DNA of 7,436 bases from Lachnospiraceae bacterium (GTDB lineage Bacteria > Bacillota_A > Clostridia > Lachnospirales > Lachnospiraceae). The stretch lies in the NCBI GenBank assembly GCA_017960415.1, contig JAGCZE010000084.1:1-7436 (forward strand). The letters are read 5' to 3'. This document shows, piece after piece, positions 1 through 6,808 of the stretch (the stretch's first letter is position 1; the number at the start of each line of letters is the position of its first letter). Made by a program: the position numbers and the translations under genes. The notes beneath the pieces were generated by a model, which was not told the DNA's origin, made no database searches, and was given only the letters and a program-made list of their open reading frames with translations.

Positions 1-72
1 ATATCGTAATACAGCAAGCACCGTCCCGAAACCGACTGCCATATTGACGATATAACCTGGGAAGATACGGAT
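1..72 (+). other. Upstream coding remnant of the MutS-like gene, with in-frame stop at 7-9
   Basis: Reading in the frame of the downstream gene gives a TAA at 7-9. It is followed by an open stretch (10-72) that translates to a sequence ending in I-D-D-I-T-W-E-D-T-D just before Met 73. From memory of the family, an aspartate-rich D-D-I-T-W motif at this place is conserved in clostridial MutS-like membrane ATPases, and more protein normally precedes it. No ATG, GTG or TTG occurs in frame between 10 and 72. The +2 frame is open from position 2 across the TAA. A one-base frameshift or a nonsense substitution near 7-9 would therefore each explain the interruption. Whether this is a true mutation, a sequence error or the real gene boundary cannot be decided here. 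Confidence 0.55.
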
Positions 73-1524
73 ATGCCCCGTGTTTACGGCAAATTAAACT
101 CGTGCCGCTGTGCAATAGGTGAAGAATATCTGTATCATCTTCTTCGCAATCCTTCGTCTTCGAAGGAAGAGCTCGAAGAACGCGAAAGAGTCATCACACA
201 TCTGTTAAATGATGATAAAAAAAGGACCGATCTGAGTGTAAAACTGCTGAAAATCGGCAATTTGAAAAATATTTCGGCTTATGAATACATGAACAGATTA
301 AAGGATATGGAGGCAGACAGTTCACTGATCCATATCTTTCAGGCATGCCTGCTTCTTGCTGCCATCGGTTCAATATTTTTCATCCCTGTTTGGGGCGTAT
401 TTCTGACGATCATAATGTTCTTCGTCAATGTGATCACATATTTCAGGAGAAAATCACAGGTTGAAGGATATTTTACGATTGTTTTTTTCATCCTGCGCAT
501 GCTGGAACAGGCCAAAGAACTTAAAAATACCGAAGACAGCGAATTAAAGGATTATTTTGACAGGATTGTTTCACGTTCCGAATCCTTTAACAGGATGAAA
601 CGCAATTCTTTCTTCATCATGTCCGGCGCGGGAGCCGGGCCTTTAGAGCTGATTCTTGATTATCTGAAAATGGCCTTCCATATCGATCTGATCAAGTTCA
701 ACACTATGCTGAAGGAGTTTTCGAAGCATGTGGATGAATTTGAAGAGATATTTGAAACGGTGGGATTTCTTGATTGTATGCTGGCATTTGCCTCATACAG
801 AAAACTCAATGAAGGAAGATACAGTATCCCGGTATTTACTGACAATACCGGTTCTCTTGATGCAACAGGCCTGGCACATCCGTTGCTAAACGACCCTGTG
901 ACCAATGATCTGCATACATCGCGTTCGATACTGCTTACGGGTTCGAATGCTTCGGGTAAATCCACCTTCTTAAAGACCGTTGCTCTCAATGCCATAATGG
1001 CCCAGTCGATCCACACAGTGCTTGCAGAGCATTATGAGGCCGGCATGTTCAGGGTAATGACTTCCATGGCCTTAAGAGACGATATCGAAAGCGGAGAGAG
1101 TTATTATATTGTTGAGATCAAAAGCCTGAAACGCATTATCGATGCGGCTCAGAAAAAGGATGTATCTGAGACTCCCGTGCTTTGCTTTATCGATGAAGTA
1201 TTGCGCGGAACAAATACGGTTGAACGTATCGCGGCATCTACGAGGATACTGCACGGACTGAGCAATTCCAATGCCTTATGTATTGCCGCAACCCATGATA
1301 TCGAGCTGACTCATCTGCTTGAAGAGGATTTCGAGAATTATCATTTTGAAGAGCAGATCATGGATAATGAGATCAGATTTGATTACAGGCTAAAGCCCGG
1401 CCGCGCCACCTCAAGGAATGCCATCAGTCTGCTGAAGATAATGGGATATCCCCAGGAAACCGTCGATGCGGCTGTAAATATGGCTGAAAGATATGTAAAA
1501 ACCGGTGAGTGGTCGGTAAACTGA
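73..1524 (+). CDS. MutS-like membrane-associated ATPase, probably 5'-truncated
   Basis: The 483-residue product has a complete MutS-type ABC ATPase core. Walker A is GSNASGKST at 290-298 (K296). The signature D-D-I-E-S-G-E-S lies at 336-343. Walker B is FIDE at 372-375 followed by RGTN, and the switch histidine is H408 in ATHD. The HP pair at 269-270 resembles the segment preceding Walker A in MutS. The mismatch-binding domain with its F-x-E motif, the connector and the sliding-clamp motif are all absent. Residues 85-104 and 108-123 form a hydrophobic hairpin followed by a basic FRRK, which suggests two membrane helices with both ends cytoplasmic. The N-terminal GEEYLYHLLR (16-25) matches what I recall of a clostridial MutS-like family of roughly 600 residues. 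Met 73 is simply the first ATG after the stop at 7-9; it has only a weak purine run (GGGAAG) upstream, and family-like sequence continues ahead of it. The gene is either interrupted or starts late. Function is unknown; a role in mismatch repair is doubtful despite adjacency to mutS. Confidence 0.8.
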   Translation: MPRVYGKLNSCRCAIGEEYLYHLLRNPSSSKEELEERERVITHLLNDDKKRTDLSVKLLKIGNLKNISAYEYMNRLKDMEADSSLIHIFQACLLLAAIGSIFFIPVWGVFLTIIMFFVNVITYFRRKSQVEGYFTIVFFILRMLEQAKELKNTEDSELKDYFDRIVSRSESFNRMKRNSFFIMSGAGAGPLELILDYLKMAFHIDLIKFNTMLKEFSKHVDEFEEIFETVGFLDCMLAFASYRKLNEGRYSIPVFTDNTGSLDATGLAHPLLNDPVTNDLHTSRSILLTGSNASGKSTFLKTVALNAIMAQSIHTVLAEHYEAGMFRVMTSMALRDDIESGESYYIVEIKSLKRIIDAAQKKDVSETPVLCFIDEVLRGTNTVERIAASTRILHGLSNSNALCIAATHDIELTHLLEEDFENYHFEEQIMDNEIRFDYRLKPGRATSRNAISLLKIMGYPQETVDAAVNMAERYVKTGEWSVN

Positions 1525-1546
1525 TCATTTCAGAATGTAAATGATC
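1523..1546 (+). repeat. Inverted repeat overlapping the stop codon before mutS
   Basis: GATCATTT (1523-1530) and AAATGATC (1539-1546) are perfect 8-bp inverted arms around an 8-nt loop, CAGAATGT. The left arm overlaps the TGA stop of the MutS-like gene. The stem is AT-rich and is not followed by a T-run, so it does not look like an intrinsic terminator. It could be a weak mRNA hairpin or a dyad operator, or it could be chance. Confidence 0.45.
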
Positions 1547-1585
1547 GGGTATGAAAACTTGATATAGCTTATAAAAGATTCCGAA

Positions 1586-1592
1586 AAGAGGT
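1586..1592 (+). promoter_or_regulatory. mutS ribosome binding site supporting a GTG start
   Basis: AAGAGGT lies 10-11 nt before the GTG at 1603, a slightly long but workable spacing. An ATG at 1593 is almost touching this site and opens only a five-codon frame, so the GTG is the better start. No other start codon lies in frame in the gap upstream. Confidence 0.6.
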
Positions 1593-1602
1593 ATGTTTCA
1601 AA

Positions 1603-4326
1603 GTGATTGAAGAAAAGATCGAGCACATCGGTGAGGTTGATAAGGAAAAAGTCTCACCGATGATGCGCCAGTATATAGAAACGAAATCCGGGTATATGGA
1701 CTGTATCTTATTCTATAGACTCGGAGATTTTTATGAGATGTTCTTTGAGGACGCGCTGCTGGCCGGACGTGAGCTTGAGCTGACACTTACGGGCAAGAAC
1801 GCAGGTCTCGAAAAACGTATCGTAATGTGCGGCATCCCTTTCCATTCATATGAGGGCTATATGACCCGGCTCGTCGATAATGGGCATAAGGTTGCGATAT
1901 GTGAGCAGACAGAGGATCCGAAGCTTGCCAAGGGCATAGTTCAGCGTGATGTTGTCCGTATTGTGACGCCGGGAACCAATACTTCGGCCGAATCACTTGA
2001 TGAGACGCGTAATTCATATATCGTATGTGTTTATTATTCGGGAGATATGTTCGGACTATCGGCATGTGATGTTTCAACAGGAGATTTTTATCTTACCGAA
2101 TGCAGCGATGCATCCTCAGCTGAGGACGAGATAGAGAGATATTCACCGAAAGAGCTGATTTACGGTTCTTATGTGGAAATGAGCGGCCTTGATCTTGATC
2201 AGCTGGCACTGAGGCTTAAAGCCAGCCGTACAATGCTGAATGAAGGCTATTTTGAGATAGGGGCTGCAAGGAAGCTTATTAAGGATCATTTCAGGCAGAA
2301 AACACCGGTTCTTGATGAAGTACAGACACTCTGCAGCGGCGGAATGCTGAAATATCTGTATGAGACACAGAAGAATGAACTGACTCACATTACACAGATC
2401 GTAACATATGTGAGCGGCCGTTTCATGGTGCTTGACAGTTATGCGAGAAGAAACCTGGAACTGACCGAGACACTGCGTGAAAAGAATAAAAGAGGATCAC
2501 TGTTGTGGGTGCTCGATAAGACCAAAACCGCCATGGGCGCAAGAATGCTGCGCACTTTTATCGAACAGCCCCTGCTTGATAAGGAATTCATTGAAGACAG
2601 ACTTGATGCCGTTACCGAATTGTATGACAGGCATATAGACCGCGAAGAGATCAGGGAGTATCTTGCAGGAATTTATGATCTGGAGCGTCTCGCAGGCAGG
2701 ATCAGCTACAGGAATGCCGGACCGAAAGATCTGATCGCTTTTTTATCCTCTGTAAAATATCTTCAGCCTATAAAAAATGCCGGTTCTGACTTTGTTTCGG
2801 CGATCTTGAGGAATACCTTTGATGAGATCGATGTATTGAGCGACCTGTGTGAACTGGTTGAAAAAGCCATAGTGGAGGATCCTCCTTTTCAGATCAAGGA
2901 GGGCGGTATCATAAAAGAAGGCTACAATTCCCAGGTGGATGAATTGCGGTCGATCAAAAATGACGGGAAAAACTGGCTGATCAGGCTCGAAGAGAGGGAA
3001 CGGGAAAATACCGGTATCAAAGGCTTAAGGATCAGATATAACAAGGTTTTCGGATACTATTTCGAGGTTACGAACTCATTTTTGAATCTGGTGCCCGAAA
3101 CCTGGATCCGCAAGCAGACGCTGACCGGAGCCGAAAGATATACGACTCCGGAGCTGAAAGAACTGGAGGACAAGATACTTCATGCCGAGGATAGGCTGTT
3201 TTCACTCGAATATGATCTTTTTACCGAGGTTCGCGAGACGGTTGCGGCCAATATCGAGCGTATACTGAAGGACGCCCGGGCGGTGGCAATCATAGACTGT
3301 CTGGCTTCGATTGCATATGTTTCGGAGCGGAATCAGTATGTCCGCCCGCAGATCAATACAAAAGGGATCATAAATATCAAAAACGGAAGGCATCCTGTAG
3401 TTGAGCAGTTTATCGGCATGGAAGCCTTTATCGGTAATGATACTTATCTCGATAATGACAAGAACAGGGTAGCGGTCATTACGGGTCCGAATATGGCCGG
3501 AAAATCGACTTATATGCGCCAGTCGGCTCTTATTACCCTAATGGCACAATGCGGGTTCTATGTGCCTGCTGATTCGGCCGATATCGGTATTTGCGACAGG
3601 ATATTTACGAGAGTCGGGGCCAGCGACGATCTTGCCAGCGGACAGTCGACATTTATGGTCGAGATGAATGAAGTAGCCCATATTCTGAAATGTGCTACTT
3701 CCAAAAGCCTGCTGATCCTTGACGAGATCGGAAGAGGAACATCTACATTTGACGGACTCGGAATAGCCTGGTCTGTTGTTGAATATATTTGCGATAAGAA
3801 GAAGCTGGGCGCCAAGACATTGTTTGCAACTCATTATCACGAACTGACGGAGCTCGAGGATAAGCTAGACGGTGTGAACAATTACTGCATTGCTGTCAAG
3901 GAGCAGGGTGAGGATATCATTTTCCTCAGAAAGATCGTAAAAGGCGGCGCGGACAAAAGCTACGGCATCCAGGTGGCAAGGCTTGCCGGATTGCCCAGAT
4001 CCGTCCTCGACAGAGCTCACGAAATTGTTGAACTCTTGACCGATAATGATATCAACGCCAAGGTCAGGAACAACGCGCAGGTCATCACCCGCCGAAGAAA
4101 TTCTGCCAGAAAAAATGGGGCATCAGGAACGACCGAGGGTCAGATGTCGCTGTTCTGGGGAGGGGATGCTTCGGAAATTCCGGAAAGCTCAGGTGCTGCT
4201 TCGGGATCAAATGGGGCTTCAACAGCAGAACTGGTGGCGGATGCGCTGCGAAAAATACGAGTGGATGATTTAAAACCCATTGAGGCACTTAATGAACTTG
4301 CAAAGCTGCAGGAACTGCTTGGGTAA
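1603..4326 (+). CDS. mutS: DNA mismatch repair protein MutS
   Basis: MutS is the cytoplasmic mismatch sensor. As a dimer it binds mispairs and small loops, then uses ATP to become a sliding clamp that recruits MutL. The 907 residues cover the whole family architecture. The mismatch-binding domain begins near S18 and has G-D-F-Y-E at 41-45, with F43 and E45 the expected mispair contacts. Connector and lever domains follow. The clamp segment is YNKVFGYYFEVT (479-490). The ATPase has GPNMAGKST (628-636), signature S-D-D-L-A-S-G-Q-S-T (674-683), Walker B LILDEIGRGTST (704-715) and switch THYHE (743-747, H744). QMSLF at 847-851 fits a beta-clamp-binding pentapeptide and sits in a low-complexity tail. 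The C-terminal dimerisation segment, P-I-E-A-L-N-E-L, lies at 892-899. The GTG start gives about 8 more residues before the F-Y-E motif than E. coli MutS; Met 20 is an alternative but has no better support. No terminator separates it from mutL, so co-transcription is likely. Confidence 0.97.
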   Translation: MIEEKIEHIGEVDKEKVSPMMRQYIETKSGYMDCILFYRLGDFYEMFFEDALLAGRELELTLTGKNAGLEKRIVMCGIPFHSYEGYMTRLVDNGHKVAICEQTEDPKLAKGIVQRDVVRIVTPGTNTSAESLDETRNSYIVCVYYSGDMFGLSACDVSTGDFYLTECSDASSAEDEIERYSPKELIYGSYVEMSGLDLDQLALRLKASRTMLNEGYFEIGAARKLIKDHFRQKTPVLDEVQTLCSGGMLKYLYETQKNELTHITQIVTYVSGRFMVLDSYARRNLELTETLREKNKRGSLLWVLDKTKTAMGARMLRTFIEQPLLDKEFIEDRLDAVTELYDRHIDREEIREYLAGIYDLERLAGRISYRNAGPKDLIAFLSSVKYLQPIKNAGSDFVSAILRNTFDEIDVLSDLCELVEKAIVEDPPFQIKEGGIIKEGYNSQVDELRSIKNDGKNWLIRLEERERENTGIKGLRIRYNKVFGYYFEVTNSFLNLVPETWIRKQTLTGAERYTTPELKELEDKILHAEDRLFSLEYDLFTEVRETVAANIERILKDARAVAIIDCLASIAYVSERNQYVRPQINTKGIINIKNGRHPVVEQFIGMEAFIGNDTYLDNDKNRVAVITGPNMAGKSTYMRQSALITLMAQCGFYVPADSADIGICDRIFTRVGASDDLASGQSTFMVEMNEVAHILKCATSKSLLILDEIGRGTSTFDGLGIAWSVVEYICDKKKLGAKTLFATHYHELTELEDKLDGVNNYCIAVKEQGEDIIFLRKIVKGGADKSYGIQVARLAGLPRSVLDRAHEIVELLTDNDINAKVRNNAQVITRRRNSARKNGASGTTEGQMSLFWGGDASEIPESSGAASGSNGASTAELVADALRKIRVDDLKPIEALNELAKLQELLG

Positions 4327-4331
4327 GAGCA

Positions 4332-4457
4332 ATAAATAGCTGAAACTATGCAGAAAATGCCGGGAAACCAGCACCAAATAGCAGAAAATTTACAGAAAAT
4401 GCCGGGAAACCGGCAGTGAACGGCTGAAACTATGCAGAAGATGCCGGGAAACCGGCA
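4332..4457 (+). repeat. Three 42-bp tandem repeats between mutS and mutL
   Basis: Three head-to-tail units occupy 4332-4373, 4374-4415 and 4416-4457 with an exact 42-bp period. Units 1 and 3 differ at 6 of 42 positions, all transitions. Units 1 and 2 differ at 7. The most conserved block is ATGCCGGGAAACC (starts 4357, 4399, 4441), preceded by CAGAA. The first six bases of unit 1 (ATAAAT) recur at 4458, hinting at a truncated fourth copy. The array begins a few bases after the mutS stop and ends 20 bp before the mutL start, so it makes up most of this gap. There is no spacer-repeat alternation, so it is not a CRISPR array. The function is unknown. Confidence 0.9.
4358..4457 (+). other. Series of three GAAA-loop hairpins, one per repeat
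   Basis: Each 42-bp unit ends in a short hairpin, at 4358-4373, 4400-4415 and 4442-4457. In units 2 and 3 the arms TGCCGG and CCGGCA pair perfectly over 6 bp around GAAA, a GNRA-type tetraloop if transcribed in the + direction. Unit 1 has CCAGC in the right arm, giving one C-A mismatch. No T-run follows on the + strand, so these are not ordinary terminators of mutS. On the - strand the first two copies are followed by ATTTTCTG, only weakly terminator-like, and no gene there needs one. An RNA processing, stability or protein-binding role is inference only. Confidence 0.65.
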
Positions 4458-4465
4458 ATAAATCA

Positions 4466-4471
4466 CGGAGA
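4466..4471 (+). promoter_or_regulatory. mutL ribosome binding site
   Basis: CGGAGA stands about 7 nt before the ATG at 4478, ideal spacing, and lies just outside the last repeat unit. mutL can therefore be translated independently of mutS, even though the two are probably on one transcript. Confidence 0.7.
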
Positions 4472-4477
4472 TTTGAA

Positions 4478-6808
4478 ATGGCAAAAATTAACATACTTGA
4501 TCAGAATACGATCAATCAGATCGCGGCCGGCGAGGTGATCGAAAGACCGGCATCCGTTGTAAAGGAACTGATCGAAAATGCGATCGATGCGGGTTCAAAT
4601 GCCATTACCTGCGAAATCAAGGGCGGTGGTATAGATACGATCCGTGTGACCGACAACGGATGCGGTATCGAACCTTCCGAGATCAGGAAAGCATTTACGA
4701 GCCATGCTACAAGTAAGATCAAGACTGCTGCCGATCTGATCGATGTCATGAGCCTGGGATTTCGAGGTGAAGCGCTTGCAAGTATTGCTTCGGTTGCGGA
4801 GGTTGAAGTTCTGACCAAACTAGCCGGCGAAGTAATGGGTACACGCTATGTCGTAAACTGCGGAGAGGAGCGTACTCTGTGCGATGCCGGCTGTCCTGAA
4901 GGAACGACGCTGATCGTCAGGAATCTCTTTGCAAGCGTACCTGCCAGAAGGAAGTTCTTAAAATCAGCCATTACCGAAGCTTCATACGTCAGCGATCTGA
5001 TCGAGAAGATCGCGCTGTCTCATCCCGAAGTATCAATAAAATACATTAACAACGGAAAAACCGTTATATTTACGAAGGGAAACAACAAGCTGGATGAAGT
5101 CATTTACGGGATATACGGCAGGGATATTACATCATCGCTGATCAAAGTCGGAGAGGATGAAAATGAAAATTGTTCTTACAGAAAGAACGAAGAATCTGAG
5201 AGCGTTTCTTCTCTGGCTGAAAGATTAATTGAGCGAAAACTCAATGAAAAAACAGTTCCGGGAATATCAATAAGCGGATATATCGCGAAGCCGGTTGTTA
5301 CACGCTCAAACAGGGCCATGGAGCACTATTTCGTAAACGGACGATATATTCGCAACAATATTGTTTCAAAAGCCATAGAAGAGGCATTTGCACCGTACAT
5401 GATGCAGCACAAATATCCGTTTACAGTATTGAACATAACCATCGATCCCGAAAAGGTCGATGTAAATGTACATCCCTCCAAGCAGGAGATCAGGTTCGAA
5501 CAGCCGCAGGACGTATTTAATACAGTATACGCGATATTGACTAAGGCCCTCAGAAAGTCTCTGATGATCCCTGATGCAGCGGGAGACAAAGCAGACACAA
5601 AGGAGGACGCAAAATCCCGTGTATTATCGGATACGGCCATTCAAAAATCAGCCGAGCCATTTGAATCAAATGTAAATGAACGAAGGAAACTGGGCGGGAG
5701 CGGACCGGCATTTACTCCTTCATCTGCAACCGGTAAGGCATATAAATCTGCACCTTCAGTAGATATGGCAATTGGAAAGCCGTATGGGCAGGGAAATGAC
5801 CAAACCGATGAATATCCCGGATATGTGGAAGAAGCTTCTCCGACATTTGAGAGTAGCTATAAGGATGGAAGACTGCCTCAGGGAAGAGACGGAAATGTAG
5901 AAAAAAATGCCTGGCCAGGTGAGAACGGATATGCGGGAGCTTTAATTAATCCGTATGTGAAAGCCGGGGCAGAAGTTTCAACTGTTTTAAATGCTGAATC
6001 CGGTTTAAAAGCTTCAAATAGAAATTATTCACAAATTTTCGCGGAAGTTTCTAATGAACTGAATTCGAAAGATCCATCGGATACTTTATTCGATCAAAAT
6101 TCGAAAGACATTACGGATGCTTCAAATACCCAGCTCAGATTTACCGTAGACAGTGAAGATTCCAGATCGATCAACGGAATCCTTCCGGAGACCAGCGAAG
6201 AATTCCGAAAAGGCCTTGAAGAAGGATATAAGATAATCGGACAGGTATTTGCTACTTATTGGATCGTGGAACGTGCGGGTGTCATGTATATTATCGATCA
6301 GCATGCCGCCCATGAAAAGATCATCTATGAACGGATATGCGCCAAAAACGCCGAAGAAGTATTTGAATCACAGATGCTTTCACCGTCCATAATCATGAGC
6401 TTCTCGAAGCCGGAATGTGCCTGCATTGACGAACATATAGAAGATCTGAATGCAATGGGATTTGATATTGAACATTTTTCGGGCAATGAATATCATCTGA
6501 GCGGGATCCCGCTGATGACATACGGGTTGGAGCCGGAAGAATTGCTGCGCGAGCTGGTTGATTCATTTATGACAGGTTCAGGCACCGAAACGAACGTCAG
6601 CAGGTCGGCTTCTCTGAAGGACCGACTTGCCACGTCAGCCTGCAAAGCTGCCGTAAAAGGAAATACAAAACTGTCGTACGACGAAGCAAGAAAACTCATT
6701 GAGGATCTGTTAAAGCTTGAAAATCCCTTTAATTGTCCTCACGGAAGACCGGTCATTATTGAGATGACAAAACAGGAACTGGAGAAGAAATTTAAGCGGA
6801 TAATATGA
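4478..6808 (+). CDS. mutL: DNA mismatch repair protein MutL (endonuclease type)
   Basis: MutL couples MutS mismatch recognition to strand incision. The N-terminal GHKL ATPase is intact: E30 and N34 in KELIENAIDAG, DNGCGI at 59-64, TSHATSK at 74-80, GFRGEAL at 94-100. The transducer domain has FVNGRYI (285-291) and DVNVHPSK (328-335). The C-terminal domain has the metal-dependent nuclease motif DQHAAHEKIIYE at 607-618, fitting DQHA-x2-E-x4-E. It also has ACKAAVK (721-727), CPHGRP (753-758) and a terminal F-K-R (772-774). This is the form that nicks DNA itself in bacteria lacking MutH. At 776 residues it is about 150 longer than B. subtilis MutL. The excess is mainly a Ser/Gly/Asn/Asp-rich linker around 361-575, plus a charged insertion near 226-262. 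A loose clamp-binding motif, Q632-M-L-S-P, sits after the nuclease motif. The gene follows mutS and overlaps miaA by 4 nt. Confidence 0.97.
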   Translation: MAKINILDQNTINQIAAGEVIERPASVVKELIENAIDAGSNAITCEIKGGGIDTIRVTDNGCGIEPSEIRKAFTSHATSKIKTAADLIDVMSLGFRGEALASIASVAEVEVLTKLAGEVMGTRYVVNCGEERTLCDAGCPEGTTLIVRNLFASVPARRKFLKSAITEASYVSDLIEKIALSHPEVSIKYINNGKTVIFTKGNNKLDEVIYGIYGRDITSSLIKVGEDENENCSYRKNEESESVSSLAERLIERKLNEKTVPGISISGYIAKPVVTRSNRAMEHYFVNGRYIRNNIVSKAIEEAFAPYMMQHKYPFTVLNITIDPEKVDVNVHPSKQEIRFEQPQDVFNTVYAILTKALRKSLMIPDAAGDKADTKEDAKSRVLSDTAIQKSAEPFESNVNERRKLGGSGPAFTPSSATGKAYKSAPSVDMAIGKPYGQGNDQTDEYPGYVEEASPTFESSYKDGRLPQGRDGNVEKNAWPGENGYAGALINPYVKAGAEVSTVLNAESGLKASNRNYSQIFAEVSNELNSKDPSDTLFDQNSKDITDASNTQLRFTVDSEDSRSINGILPETSEEFRKGLEEGYKIIGQVFATYWIVERAGVMYIIDQHAAHEKIIYERICAKNAEEVFESQMLSPSIIMSFSKPECACIDEHIEDLNAMGFDIEHFSGNEYHLSGIPLMTYGLEPEELLRELVDSFMTGSGTETNVSRSASLKDRLATSACKAAVKGNTKLSYDEARKLIEDLLKLENPFNCPHGRPVIIEMTKQELEKKFKRII

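Noticed and set aside
1570..1575. TATAAA as a -10 box of a mutS promoter
   Set aside because: The hexamer 17 bp upstream (GGGTAT) does not resemble a -35, and the nearby TTGATA at 1559 is too close. Evidence is insufficient to call a promoter.
1593..1610. Five-codon ATG frame (M-F-Q-S-D) overlapping the mutS GTG start, as a possible leader peptide
   Set aside because: Its ATG is only about 1 nt from the Shine-Dalgarno sequence, too close for initiation, and the encoded peptide has no attenuator features.
4389..4394. TTTACA as a -35 box of a mutL promoter
   Set aside because: No acceptable -10 element lies 16-18 bp downstream; the sequence there is GC-rich repeat.
4332..4457. CRISPR array
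   Set aside because: The whole 42-bp unit repeats with no unique spacers, there are only three copies, and no cas genes are present.
4358..4457. Intrinsic terminator between mutS and mutL
   Set aside because: The hairpins have short stems and no T-run on the + strand, so co-transcription is more likely.
4140..4484. 114-codon - strand frame across the end of mutS and the repeats, giving a Cys/Phe-rich 14-residue repeat protein
   Set aside because: It is antisense to the mutS C-terminus, and its periodicity follows from the 42-bp DNA repeat being a multiple of three. No ribosome binding site or homology is apparent.
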